Positions 34,328-45,569 of a stretch of DNA of 64,000 nt are shown here, in pieces. The stretch covers positions 47,195,750 through 47,259,749 of the forward strand of contig OW388296.1 of the NCBI GenBank assembly GCA_936450465.1, given 5' to 3'. The notes under the pieces were generated by a model that searched no databases, was not told where the DNA came from, and saw only the letters and a program-made list of their open reading frames with translations. The number at the start of each line of letters is the position of its first letter. Positions within the stretch are counted from its first letter, which is position 1. Origin of the DNA: Gibbula magus. Taxonomy: Eukaryota; Mollusca; Gastropoda; Trochida; Trochidae. Made by a program: the position numbers and the translations under genes.

Positions 34328-34514
34328 CTGTTTGATATAATATTCAAGATATGCATATTAAAATTCTTTGAAAATACTTTTATCTACATAATAATTCATA
34401 CCAAAGGGAAAGAATATGTTGTTTTTTGTATGGCCTCAATAATCAATTCTACTCAAATGTCAATATTCCCAACACTAGTATATATACTTCATACAAGCGA
34501 CAAGCACAATGTCA

Positions 34515-35026
34515 ACAAGCAGACAGAGTCGGCCATATCCCCCGCCATGTAGGAATTTTAAATATATTTATGCATTTTGAATATATAATGCATTTACTTT
34601 CTTGAAAATTGTTATAACTCATAACTCATAACTCATAAGTGATCAAATTTCTATATAGCAAAGGCACATCTAGACTACTCGGTTGATACCTGTATAAAGT
34701 TTCAGCAAAATACATTGAATAGTTTTGAAGTTTGAGGCCGGAATATAGTTTTCCCTCTTTTTGGTTCTAAGTCCGGACTGTTTGCATTCGTAAAAAAAAT
34801 TAAATATTCTCAAATTTCTATATAGCAAAAGGCACATCTAGACTTCTTGGTTGATACCTGTACAAAGTTTCAGCAAAATATATTGAATAGTTTTGAAGTT
34901 AGAGGCCGGAATGGAAAAGCCCGGACGCACAGACGGACGGACGGACAGACAGACGGACGGACGGACGGACAGACGGACGGAGCTCATTTCTATATCCCCT
35001 GCCAACTTCGTTGTGGCGGGGGATAA
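34515..35026 (+). mobile_element. pearl-like element, core type B (copy 2)
   Basis: A near twin of 14642-15296 but with two ~171-bp cores instead of three. It has the same ACAAGCAGACAGAGTCGG start, a longer GGACGG/GGACAG tract (about 34923-34980), and the TATCCCCTGCC...GGCGGGGGATAAT hairpin end. Confidence 0.78.
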
Positions 35027-35068
35027 TAATCTATAAACTGCCATTTTTTCACATTCTTGTGACGCTGA

Positions 35069-35360
35069 GGTGAGGTGAGGTGAGTTTGGTTTTAATGCTG
35101 CTTTCAAGAGTATTTCACTTATACCGCGGCTGTTAGTATTATGGCAGGGAGAAAGCCCTCAATGCCATGTGGCTATGCATTGCAGTGAAACCTGCGAACA
35201 TTGGCTGGAACTAGCAAACCATGGGTGGTACTGCGCTGAAATTCAGTGTAGCATTGCACCCAAACCCTACTGCCTGTAGAACAGTTCTCTACTGCAGACA
35301 AAGTTGCCGTGCCCCTGGCGGAATACGAAGCCCGGACCTCTTGATCCAAAGCCGAACAAC
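35069..35360 (-). mobile_element. SINE S1 (copy 7), head truncated
   Basis: Complete body and GAGGTGAGGTGAGGTGAG tail. Box B is mutated (GGAATACGAAGCCC) and box A is missing, so the copy is 5' truncated. It is flanked by the 12-bp duplication TTGTGACGCTGA / TTATGACGCTGA (ending at 35068 and starting near 35361). Confidence 0.86.
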
Positions 35361-35821
35361 TTATGACGCTGAACTTTTCCAGCAAGAATGCAACTTTAGT
35401 GACTCTCTGAAATACTATGCAGTCATTACTTTGACACAAATCTTTCGAAACAGGTTGAATTATTCTGACCTTTGCAACTTGGCTCCTAATAATTTGGGCG
35501 TAGTGTTACAAATGCCACAATGTGAGTTTACTTGACACTGCAGTATAAAAAGCATCCATTAATTCTGCACAATCGGGCAGCTGTTTGGCCTCTGTTGGTC
35601 AAAATGTTGATGTACATATCCTCCTCCCATAACTCATATTGACAACTAAAGAGGAAGTTACTTCACAAAAGTGGAAAAAAATAACTCAAATAGATCACTA
35701 AAATACACCTTAATACTATTTATAATACACCTTAATACTATTTATGATATACTATTTGAAAGAAATAGATTTATATGAATATACATGTCCATATTCAGTT
35801 ATAATATTTTTTGTAATTTAA

Positions 35822-36327
35822 AGGGACACTCTGTATGTTATAGTAGTAACATAGGTCAAAAGTTACCAAGAGTGTCATTTTATCGAGAAGTAATGATTGT
35901 TATCGAAAATTACCCTTTTAGTGCCAATCTATTCAGTATAGTTACATTATTAAGATGTTTAGTCTTGATTATATATGATCGAAAAACGGACATCGTTCAG
36001 CGGCTATCGTGCATCAATTGTTGAAACGTAAATGAAAATTTATATGTAGCAGACAAAGAGACAGATATACTGGTGTGGTACACTTCTGTCAATGTTCAAT
36101 GGAACATACAACTGGTATACATTTAAATGGGGCGCATGAATTCGGCTTCTCATCGTGTATTAAGCCACTGCTCAAGTTTCATTGAAAACAAGTTATTGTC
36201 AAATATTTAGCGTTAGGGGATATATATGTAAGTCGAGTGAGGTGATTTGGACCTAAACCAGGACATTTGATATTTTTGTATGTATCAAATTTAAATAAAA
36301 ATTTAATGAAAAACATGTAGTGTCCCT
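35822..36327. mobile_element. TTAA-flanked MITE, family N (long copy)
   Basis: TTAA at 35818-35821 and 36328-36331 with AAGGGACACT / AGTGTCCCTT termini. The interior phrases TTTATCGAGAA, ATCGAAAATTACC and GATCGAAAAACGGACA align with the element at 43927-44417, so the two are diverged members of one lineage. An internal 79-codon frame is not conserved between them. Confidence 0.82.
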
Positions 36328-36563
36328 TTAAGATCTTTGTCTACTGTGCCTTGAAAGTTATTATGGGACACCTACCACAGTGCAGTATGCTTGAGTTATC
36401 ACTAAGCTGATGAACATGCTGAGTTGCCAAATTACAGTAATCAGAAATCTTAATGAAATCTAGTCATTAATCATTAGTTTAGATAATCATGGCTATCATA
36501 TCTACTTTTGACGGATCACCAGTGAAGTTTCAATTCAACAAGAGAAAGACAAGAATATTTTTT

Positions 36564-36680
36564 GGATTATCAACTTCTTTATTTTACAATAGCTACGTTT
36601 CGATATATATATATCCTTATCCTGTTATCAAGCATCTATACCGAAACGTCCCCATTGCAAAATAAAGAAGTTGATCATCC
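36564..36680. mobile_element. foldback element (~117 bp)
   Basis: Inverted arms GGATTATCAACTTCTTTATT and AATAAAGAAGTTGATCATCC continue through ACGTTTCG / CGAAACGT, giving arms of roughly 35-40 nt around a short AT-rich centre. No coding capacity; target duplication not evident. Confidence 0.7.
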
Positions 36681-37091
36681 ATAAAATATCCATGTCTTTC
36701 CATTACACTTCTAGAATGACTCTCAAACAGCCAACATGAGTTTGTCTCTAACTGACCAACTGGACACCTGTCAACACCAAGATAAAGTCCAGTGATTGGT
36801 CAGTTGAATGCACGCTGGGATGTAAACGCTAACCAATTATGCCCAACAGGGAAGCTATTAGATTCCAGTTAGCCGATATTGCTGTGACAGCGTATGTAAT
36901 TACGTACATTTGGCTACGTGGAATGGGAGTACTGACTTCTAATTAAGAACATCAAAACCAAATGGTAGTTGACAAATTTGGACAAAAGAGCTGGTTGCTA
37001 CTCAATCACTCTAAATGTATCTGAAATTGAAAATTCTATTTTGATCAACAGTTTCTATTTACAGAGTCAGTTATCAATGAAACACAGTCAA

Positions 37092-37345
37092 CGGAATAAT
37101 TTAGATTAGATAAATTCTTTTACACATTTTCAGTCTCACAGAGCCATTTTTAAAAATCAAATCATGAATATATATATATGCTATCAAATATCATTTATCA
37201 TTTACAAGTTTTTAATTCAAAACAGAGTCGAAAAAATTATTTAGAACAAAATAATTTATTTTACATATTTTCAGTCTCGCAGAGCAATTTTTAAACATTA
37301 AATCAAGAATATTTATGTTATCAAATATCATTTACAATTTTAACA
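37092..37345. repeat. two-copy direct repeat, ~130 bp unit
   Basis: TTTTCAGTCTCACAGAGCCA and TATCAAATATCATTTA recur as TTTTCAGTCTCGCAGAGCAA and TATCAAATATCATTTA about 130 bp downstream, with moderate divergence. Confidence 0.6.
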
Positions 37346-37434
37346 ATATTTTGGTTACATTTTAATCGACCTCTACATGGAAATATTGAAAACATAACAC
37401 CTTACAATGTGACAAATTTGTCGTATGACTTTTT

Positions 37435-38124
37435 AAAATACAATGGTGGCTATATATTTCTATGATAGTCATAATCTTAAAAAAATCTTCCAACACCAAA
37501 TAAGGATCCAGAGTTCCTTGCACGAACCACGGAGCTGGAATATATGGCCCAAAACTTGTCATAATTATGATATTTAAGAAATAGAAGACGAGTTGGCATG
37601 CTTTATCGTTGAATAAAACATAGCAGGTAGCATAAAACACGAAGGGCGCAGCCCTGAGCATTTTATGCTCTCTGCTATGTTTTATTCTACGATAAAGAAC
37701 AACAACAAGTCTTCTATTTCTTATATGAGATGCCCTTAAATAGTTACTCGCTTTTCTATAAAAAACGCAGAGATATATAATGTTGTTTACATAAACTATA
37801 TTTTGAAAATATTAATGCCTCCCGTTGTAGAACACATTCTCTACAATCAAAGTGACGTAAAATATGACGTCATTTGCTAAGCGACGCTCTAACTGTTTCT
37901 AAAGTCATGAGCATGTTTTATTGTCTCATAAAGCACGCTGTCGGTCCCATTGACCGCTTGTGTTTTATTGCCGTAGGTATCTTATATATCAAAATACAAT
38001 GGTGGTGATATATTTATTTCTATGATAGGTATAATCTGAAAAATTATCCAAATCTTCCAACACCAACTAAGGATCCAGAGTTCCTTCCACCAACCACAGA
38101 ACTGGAATATATGGCCTCAAACTC
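37435..38124. repeat. direct repeats (~125-134 bp) flanking a ~430-bp insert
   Basis: The phrase from AAAATACAATGGTGGCTATA through AAGGATCCAGAGTTCCTTGC to GGAATATATGGCC occurs at 37435-37557 and 37991-38124 at roughly 85-90 percent identity by eye. The sequence between them (37558-37990) contains a large hairpin. Confidence 0.75.
37575..37723. repeat. 149-bp palindrome (hairpin, ~65-nt arms)
   Basis: The left arm has TAAGAAATAGAAGAC, TTATCGT and GAATAAAACATAGCAG then AGCATAAAA. The right arm is its complement with few mismatches (TTTTATGCT, CTGCTATGTTTTATTC, ACGATAA, GTCTTCTATTTCTTA). The centre is GGGCGCAGCCC, itself self-complementary. Confidence 0.85.
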
Positions 38125-38665
38125 ATAAACAATCTCCAAACCATCTATAAACCAAAGTAGCATAACAGCTATTGAACAGGCCAAGAATAGGTGTTATGTT
38201 GCCGTCATTATAGACAATGTCTCTGGATGAAACCCTATAAAACACAGGAAGCACTGTCATCCCTGGCACTCAGCGAGTGATTTACCATGATAAATCTTGT
38301 TACCAGCCCGTGATAAGTGGATGTTCAGAGCACCATTATAAAGAAGCAGGAACTACTGTCACTCTTGCAGCTCATGGTGTAATTAAACATGATGAATCTC
38401 TTAACCACGCATAGCAAATCGCTATCCTGCTCTTGTCCAGTCAGTGGTCATTCCATGGGGCATTTCAAGGGCCATCATGGCCATGACTAGTCTGTCACCC
38501 AGATCCCTTAATTTTAAAGAGCCTAGGCAAGACTACAGAGTTCAGTGTAAGTTTCTGAAAATGAACACATCTCAGAGGCTCCTTTTTATTATATTTTAAT
38601 TTTTTTTTCAAATTTTGAAATTTTACAAAATATTTATTTCAGAGTCTATAATGTTAGACTAGGCC

Positions 38666-38893
38666 ATGACCAGCAAGTGGTCATTCCGAGGGGAGGGGTG
38701 GTATGACAATGTCCAGCAAGTGGGCGGTCAGTTTCGCGCTCAGTTTAGCGCTGTGATATATGGCTATTTCCGCCTTCTCAACGCCATGCCAGTCCAGAAA
38801 ACCATCTACGACCCATTAGTGATGACACCTTCTCGACAGGAACTAATGTCTTCCCCAGTCAGTGAATCCATACATAGATCATATATTCTGTAG
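38666..38893 (+). CDS. possible coding segment, function unknown
   Basis: A 75-codon frame in a locally GC-rich patch (about 38660-38890, near 50 percent GC by eye) set in AT-rich DNA. The peptide has varied composition with aromatic and charged residues (e.g. YDNVQQVGGQFRAQFSAVIY) and no repeat. It ends just before the 65-bp satellite. No domain recognised, no clear splice sites. It could equally be non-coding or derived from an unrecognised element. Confidence 0.17.
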   Translation: MTSKWSFRGEGWYDNVQQVGGQFRAQFSAVIYGYFRLLNAMPVQKTIYDPLVMTPSRQELMSSPVSESIHRSYIL

Positions 38894-38905
38894 GAGTAGA
38901 TGATG

Positions 38906-39722
38906 GTTTGACAAGATATATACAATGGGCATAGGTGACTAAATATATTTATTCAATGATAATATGATTGGTTTGACTAGATATATTCAATGGGCATAGG
39001 TGACTAAATATATATTTATTCAATGATAATATGATTGGTTTGACTAAATATATTCAATGGGCATAGGTGACTATATATATTTATTCAATGATAATATGAT
39101 TGGTTTGCCTAGATATATTCAATGAGCATAGGTGACTAAATATATTTATTCAATGATAATATGATTGGTTTGCCTAGATATATTCAATGAGCATAGGTGA
39201 CTAAATATATTTATTCAATGATAATATGATTGGTTTGACTAGATATATTCAATGGGCATATGTGACTAAATATATTTATTCAATGATAATATGATATTGG
39301 TTTGACTAGATATATTCAATTGGCATAGGTGACTAAATATATTTATTCAATGATAATATAATTGGTTTGCCTAGATATATTCAATGAGCATAGGTGACTA
39401 AATATATTTATTCAATGATAATATGATTGGTTTGACTAGATATATTCAATGGGTTAGGTGACTAAATATATTTATTCAATGATAATATGATTGGTTTGAC
39501 TAGATATATTCAATGAGCATAGGTGACTAAATATATTTATTCAATGATAATATGATTGGTTTGACTAGATATATTCAATGGGCATAGGTGACTAAATATA
39601 TTTATTCAATGATAATATGATTGGTTTGACTAGATATATTCAATGGGCATAGGTGACTATATAAATATATTTATATTCAATGATAATATGATTGGTTTGA
39701 ATATATAAATATATTCAATGGA
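38906..39722. repeat. 65-bp AT-rich satellite, ~12.5 units
   Basis: Unit: GGTTTGACTAGATATATTCA, ATGGGCATAGGTGACTAAAT, ATATTTATTCAATGATAATA, TGATT. Units are very similar, with single-base variants (GACTAG/GCCTAG, GGGCAT/GAGCAT) and small indels. Confidence 0.92.
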
Positions 39723-40430
39723 CAATTTGTTTATTCCATTTAATGCAAAGCATTTTATTTCCATTTTCAGCTTATTTTTTTGACAATAATTGGGTACGAG
39801 ATGTTTCCTTGTATGTTGACAGTTGTAATGAAAACAAAGGTAATTAGAAGAACTAGCAATTATGTTTCATGTAATCAGCAGATAATATTTACATTCTCTT
39901 GGTTTTAATGATTTATAAATAAAACAGTTAATAGTGTAGAATAGTATTGAAATGAATAATACATATTCTTGCTGGCTCCAGATAGTAAGCTAGTGTAATC
40001 TGATATATATATGATTAAAGTTTCTTTCGTTCTAATAAAACTTGATTAATTTCTCCAACGAATGCACATACTTGAATCATATAACATACAAAAATCATTT
40101 TCCACAATTACAGCGTATCTGCTCTGTATGTACCGACTCTTAATACATGCCAGCTTCACAATAATCGTGACACATTTGATACCAGATTTCTAACCCTTCT
40201 TTAACATGTTGTGATATGTGTTGTGTTAATTGTTTTCTACCGAGTTGACAAATTTCAAATAAGCTGTGAAATGAACGAGCTTACAATCGTTGACCAACAT
40301 TGAAACCAGAATATTCTGGGTCTTTAATAAACACTGGTCTCCACCATATGACACAGGGGGCAAAGAATATCTGAAAAATAGACACCACATCAGATGTAAG
40401 GACAAATACTGCAAACTCCTTTATGTCAAC
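39723..40430. other. unassigned stretch
   Basis: AT-rich DNA with no repeat or gene that I can support. Confidence 0.35.
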
Positions 40431-40650
40431 TAATTCGAAAGAATTTACTCCAAATATTTGAACAGAATTTACTCCAAATAATTCATGAAAATTTACCCCA
40501 AATAATTCTATAGAATTTACTCAAAATAATCGAAAACATTTAATCAAAATAATTTGAGAAAATTTACTGAAAATATATTTTTTAAATTTACTCCAAATAA
40601 TTTTTCAAAATTTACTCCAAATAATTTTTGAAATTTACCCCAAGTATACA
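40431..40650. repeat. degenerate short tandem repeat, ~25-32 bp
   Basis: GAATTTACTCCAAATAATT recurs about eight times with variable linkers (TTTGAACA, CATGAA, CTATA, TTTTC) and base changes. Confidence 0.75.
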
Positions 40651-41010
40651 AGAGGCCTTCTCCCCAAAAGATGTTAGATCATTCACTTAAGTATTCTCTA
40701 CTCATTTACCCCAATATACGAGAATCATTATCCTCGTCCCCTGTTTGTTCCCGAGGGTGGGCCAGCAGGATCTACTTTCACATCAACGGTCAGGACATGG
40801 TGTCCCCTCGGGGACAGAATTTTGTGTAATTATCTAGTAATTATTGTCTGACACAGTCTGTAAGCTGGCTGGGAATTGCCTTGTCAGGTTCTGTCTGGGT
40901 GAATATACAACCAAGACAATCCCATCTACTACTACTGGTAATGCCAATACACTTAGCTCCTTGATTATAATACTGTGTATGATATAAACATGTCCTACTC
41001 ACTAATTGCT

Positions 41011-41200
41011 AGGTGAGGTGATTTGGGGGTTTAATCACATATTTAGATTATTTCATTGTGTCATTGCAGGGAGAAAGCCTGCAACACCATGTAATTGTGC
41101 ATTGTGGTGAAACCTGCATGCATAGGCTGGAACTAGTAAACCATGGGTTGCAGAACTCCTGGCGGAATTCGATTCACAGATCTCTTGATCTCTTGATGGC
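41011..41200 (-). mobile_element. SINE S1 (copy 8), internally deleted
   Basis: Tail AGGTGAGGTGATTTGGG and body GGGAGAAAGCCTGCAAC to GGCTGGAACTAGTAAACCAT are present. The segment from GTACTGCGC to CAAAGTTGCC is deleted, joining directly to CTCCTGGCGGAATTCGATTC (mutated box-B region) and GATCTCTTGATC. Confidence 0.75.
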
Positions 41201-41252
41201 CGCCACACACCCACCAGGTGCTTCCAGGAACCCACACAAACGACTTTTGAAA

Positions 41253-41700
41253 ACAAGATGTGTTTGTTAAACACGAATGCCCCTGGATATACCAAAATTA
41301 TGGCCAAGGTTAAAGTTTTCTGAAGATGTCCACTGCGGCAAGGTCAAGGTCACAAGGTGAAATATGATGACCTCATCTGATGGTCTCATCACAAGGTATG
41401 CACATGCCAATTATGAAAGCCCTATATCTCTGAGCAATCCAAAGTTATGGCCAAGGTTGAAGTTTTCTGAATATTGTTCACTGCAGCAATGTCAAGGTCA
41501 CAAGGTCAAATATGATGACCTCATCTGAAGGTCTCATTATGAGTTATGCACATGCCAAGTATGAAAGCCCTAGCTCTGAGCAATCGAAAGTTATGGCCAA
41601 GGTTAAAGTTTTTGTGGACAAACACACAGACAGACAGACAGACAGACAGATGGACAGGTGAAAAACAATATACCCCCGGAATCTCCGATTCGGGGGCATA
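41253..41700 (+). mobile_element. pearl-like element, core type E
   Basis: Start ACAAGATGTGTTTG, with the small inverted repeat TGTTTGTTAAACA, then CGAATGCCCCTGG. Two ~160-bp cores follow around AAGTTATGGCCAAGG and CAAGGTCAAGGTCACAAGG, then an (ACAG)n tract at about 41626-41658. It ends in the strong hairpin TACCCCCGGAATC...GATTCGGGGGCATA. Confidence 0.78.
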
Positions 41701-42575
41701 AAAACAATTGATGACATTTCATGATGGCATTGATACATAACGATTTCAAAATACAGGAGTATCATTTTAAATGGCCAAAGGAAAATAAACCGCCCACTGG
41801 ATAATCTATACATCAAAAGTTGAATCTGTAACATGATATTAGAAGCAGGTGGGAAATCATTTATTCTTGCTAAAGTACTATTTAGTAATTTAATGAGTGT
41901 GATGGCATGTCTGATACAAGATCCCTAGAGTTCACCTGTATCATTATTTCTTGATGGTACTGAGAGCGTATGATACAACAACACCTGCTACCAATAAGAG
42001 TCATTCCTGTGCTGATTTGGTAACAAGATCTTACACTCTTGTGGATTATTTCGCCAATTTTTAGTTTATTACAAAAATAATGTCAAATTTAGATGGTCAA
42101 GTTACATGGAAACCACTGAGATTTGGGCAGTATATTTTGGATGACCAAAGGCCAGATTGGACATTTTCCAAATGCAAAATGAAGTGAGATGATTTGAAGT
42201 TTCATGGAAATTTCAAGTTTATTTGATGAAGGCTGGTATCAATGCAGGGTGACAGCCAACAACACCACCCTGTCAAGTTTTGAGATGAAACCTGAGATGA
42301 GCTAAAATGTAAAGATGAAGCCTACATATTCTATAATTTCCATGTACACATTTATTTAGATGAAACCAGAGAACAACCTGAATGTACAGATCAAGTCCAC
42401 AGCTTCCACAAGTCCATTACCATGAAATTGGAGATTGTTTGGGCTCCTTTCCTTTATCATTGATGTCATACAAACTTGTTATTCTTCTATCAAAAACAAA
42501 TCAGTGATTAAATGTTTGACAAAAGCATAATTAAGCTTCTTTTAAATCTGTCGTCCACGCAGCACAGGATGACCT
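41701..42575. other. unassigned stretch with a very decayed SINE-like section
   Basis: At about 42185-42310 the phrases GAGATGATTTGAAG, ATCAATGCAGGG and GAGATGAAACCTGAG loosely recall SINE S1 but are too diverged to call a copy. Nothing else is recognised. Confidence 0.35.
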
Positions 42576-42690
42576 GGGGATCCTTTCACAAAGCAACCGT
42601 TACTAAGGTAAACCTTAACTCCCATTCTTTAATATTACACTAAGTAAGGTTACCTCAGTGGTCACCATAGCGCTTTGTGAAAGGAGGCCC
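42576..42690. mobile_element. palindromic mini-MITE, copy 2
   Basis: Inverted termini CCTTTCACAAAGC and GCTTTGTGAAAGG enclose ACTAAGGTAAACCTTAACT and TAAGGTTACCTCAGTGG, which parallel the centre of the element at 32365-32483. The outer termini differ, so this is a sister rather than an identical family. Confidence 0.65.
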
Positions 42691-43900
42691 TGTTTATAAG
42701 GGGCTTTCTAGCTCTGATGAAGAAGGCATTGCCTTTGAAACATGCAACATCACAACTCTAGTCTTTTTGTGGACAACTCCATGCGCTGATGGCGGCTTTA
42801 TCCTCTTTCTTTTTAATAGATCACTTCCAAAGTGAAGAATTAAAATAAAAACCCAATCACTCCAATCGCGAGTATACAACAGAAGTGGCCTCTTTGTTTC
42901 TACGCTTTTAAATTTTCTACAACTGTCAGAGCAAGATGACAATCAATACGCTCCACGATATAATTGGTCATAAAATCTACTGCTGCCAATAAAAGCAATG
43001 AGAGAAGAATGATCAATGGCCAATGGAGAAATCTGTAGAACGACTCGTCTTGCTAGACGCAACTCAATCAAGTTTTGGCAAAGCTGGCTCTGTATCAATA
43101 ACACTGGATATAAGTTGCAGTTATCAATGTATCGGGAGTCACCGATAAAGATTGGGAAGAGATTATTACTGGATGTAACTACGGGACCAAAGCAGATTAA
43201 TCACCCATGAAGAACCGATGCCAGATCACTTACACCATTGTCAGGAGTCTTGGAGCCATCATTGGCGTTTATGGCCTGTTGCTCCTCTTGTTATAGTTAA
43301 TGGTGAGATCACAATCGCATTCACCAATGTATCCATGTGATATTGGCAAAAAAGGGCATCTGCTGAAAAGATTTCATTTCAAATAGTCTGATAAGTTTGA
43401 AAAGTTTGTGTTTTATGTTTTGAAAAGTTATATGAAGATAATAGTTTTTCAGATCAGACGTCAAGTAATAGAAGGGAAAATGAGTTTTAAATGTGTGAGT
43501 TCAGCTAATTTGTCATAAAAGTTACTGTTTTTGATGGAAGAAAGTCTGCAAATAAATCTGCAATCCATGAATTTTACTGCCCTGAATATGAATAAGTACC
43601 GGAGGCAAATAATACTGCATATATACCAGTTCTCTACAGCAAATAAAGCTGTTGAGACCTTGGCAGGATTTAAACCTCAGACGCTTGACTTGAAGCGTCA
43701 ATATCTAAATGTTACATGAAGAAGTACGTCACTTGATTAGATATTGTTCAAAGTGAACGCTACAAATAATTGCATGCAAGAATTTACAATGACTATTAGT
43801 TTAATAACATATTCAGATAATAACAAAAGACCAAATTAGTCATTTCTGAAAATGAAAAGGATAACAAGTGTGTGCTATACTATTAAATACCAAAGATAAG
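42691..43900. other. unassigned stretch with a possible ribozyme-like motif and a SINE-head fragment
   Basis: CTGATGA-(paired AAGGC/GCCTT)-GAAAC at 42714-42740 is discussed in the findings. At about 43628-43700, TTCTCTACAGCAAATAAAGC and GGATTTAAACCTCAGACGC look like a decayed S1 SINE head. No gene is supported. Confidence 0.35.
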
Positions 43901-43926
43901 GTGAGGTGTGGTGATTTGGGGTTTAA

Positions 43927-44417
43927 AGGTACATCCATTGTGTTGGTGGGGGTCAAATATTCCAAACGTTATAAATAGTGTTACTTTATCGAGAATTACC
44001 GACTTTTACCGAAAACTACCATTTTGATGATATTCGACTTAGTATATTGACGATATGAAGGTAAAAGTAATGATTTCTGATCGAAAACCGGACAATGCAC
44101 CGCTTGTGGCGCACGTCAATCAGTCAAACGTAATTTTCGAAACTTATTTACAAAAGGCAAAAAGACAAATTTGTGTTGATAATGTTTAATAGGTCATATA
44201 ACTACTGTGCATTTAAATGGGTCGTGCAGTTTCGGTTTCTAAACATGCATAATGATGTTTACTCGATTTTAATTGGAAACTAGTAATTATGATATATTTT
44301 GCCATTGGGAATGAATATGCAAGCTGAGTGAATTTATTTGTACTGTAAACAGCACAGTTGGTGTGTTTGAACGTATTAAAGACAAATAAAAATTTATGAA
44401 ACACAATGGATGTACCT
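43927..44417. mobile_element. TTAA-flanked MITE, family N (diverged termini)
   Basis: Termini AGGTACATCCATTGTGTT and AACACAATGGATGTACCT lie between TTAA at 43923-43926 and 44418-44421. The interior (TTTATCGAGAATTACC, GATCGAAAACCGGACA) aligns with 35822-36327, although the terminal sequence has changed from GGGACACT. Confidence 0.85.
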
Positions 44418-44421
44418 TTAA

Positions 44422-44785
44422 AGGGGCAGTAGCAAGTTTTTCGCTCAAATAAGTCGATGAAATGTATTTGAAAAATAATGCTACCAATAATAAATTTAAT
44501 TAAAACACCCTTCTCTCTTCGGGAAAATCAAGTTAAAAATGAGTGTACATGGTTCGGTAAAGCCACGAGAATTGTTTTTGTTATTCGAAATAATAAATTG
44601 TGTTCACAATAAAATGGCCGCCATGCAACTTTTGCTTTATACGCAACATCGTTATTACCACTACGGATAATTGGTTTGTGTAATAAGATGTTTTACCCTC
44701 TAAAGTAAATATAAATAACATAAAGTATCATTATAAATGGGAGATTTGAAAAAATAAAATTTGCAAAAAAAATGCTACTGCCCCT
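44422..44785 (+). mobile_element. TTAA-flanked MITE, family M (copy 5)
   Basis: Complete copy, TTAA at 44418-44421 (shared with the preceding MITE) and 44786-44789. Termini AGGGGCAGTAGCAAG and ATGCTACTGCCCCT. Same orientation as copies 1, 2, 4, 6 and 7. Confidence 0.88.
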
Positions 44786-44990
44786 TTAACGTTTCACTTA
44801 TTTCACTTTATCTCAGCTGTTAGTATTATGGCAGGGAGAAAGCCCGCAACACCATGTGGCTATGCATTGAGATGCAACCTGTGAACAATGGCTGGAACTA
44901 GCGAACCATGGATGGCACTGCGCTGAAATTCAGTGTAGCATTGCACCCAAACCTTACTGCATGTAGAACTGTTCTCTCCATAGATAAGAA

Positions 44991-45569
44991 CGGAACCCAT
45001 TAACATTTACACAGCAAACATAATGCCATATAAATGAGATTTATTCACAGACCACTAACTCAACAGCATCATTTGTCAGGATCGATTGATGCAGAATTGA
45101 TGGCATACAACCCACAGTCTTGATGTCAAAGCTAATTTTTAAGAAGATTTAAAAAGTTTTAATGCTGTTGATAACATTATTCTCTGCAGAACATCTAAAT
45201 GTGAAGTGCTGCTTGACAACTTGGTCAAATTTAATATACATGTATTTCATCATCAGAAACAAGCAGAGGAAAAGAAAAAGGTTTATATGAGGAGAAATAT
45301 GCAAACAGACATCATCCATGATCCCAGACACAATCCATGAGAATAAATACAACAAACATGGAAACTGTTATTGAGATTTATTCATAGACAAGTAAAAGAA
45401 TAAAAACTATTTTAATATCTTTTGCAACAACTGAAACTTTATGAAATAACGAGAAGTAACAATTATTATTTAAGAACATATTGCAATTTTGTTTAAAAAC
45501 CCTGACCTAGACAGAAAAGAAGAAGATATTGCAAAAATTGTTTAAACACAGACTGGGACATTTTCTTCG
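44991..45569. other. unassigned stretch
   Basis: AT-rich DNA; GAGATTTATTCAYAGAC occurs twice (near 45038 and 45372). No gene supported. Confidence 0.3.

Larger units (their letters stand above)
43903..44990 (-). mobile_element. SINE S1 (copy 9) split by two TTAA MITEs
   Basis: The SINE tail AGGTGAGGTGTGGTGATTTG at 43903-43922 runs into GGTTTAA. The SINE resumes after 44785 as TTTAACGTTTCACTTATTTC and continues through GGGAGAAAGCCCGCAAC to GTAGAACTGTTCTC near 44980, where the head is missing. The interruption is exactly at the TTAA of the SINE's own GTTTAACG motif. Confidence 0.85.

Noticed and set aside
42694..42942. 82-codon minus-strand frame as a reverse-transcriptase or Penelope-type fragment
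   Set aside because: No RT or endonuclease motif is visible and the neighbouring ribozyme-like motif is on the opposite strand.
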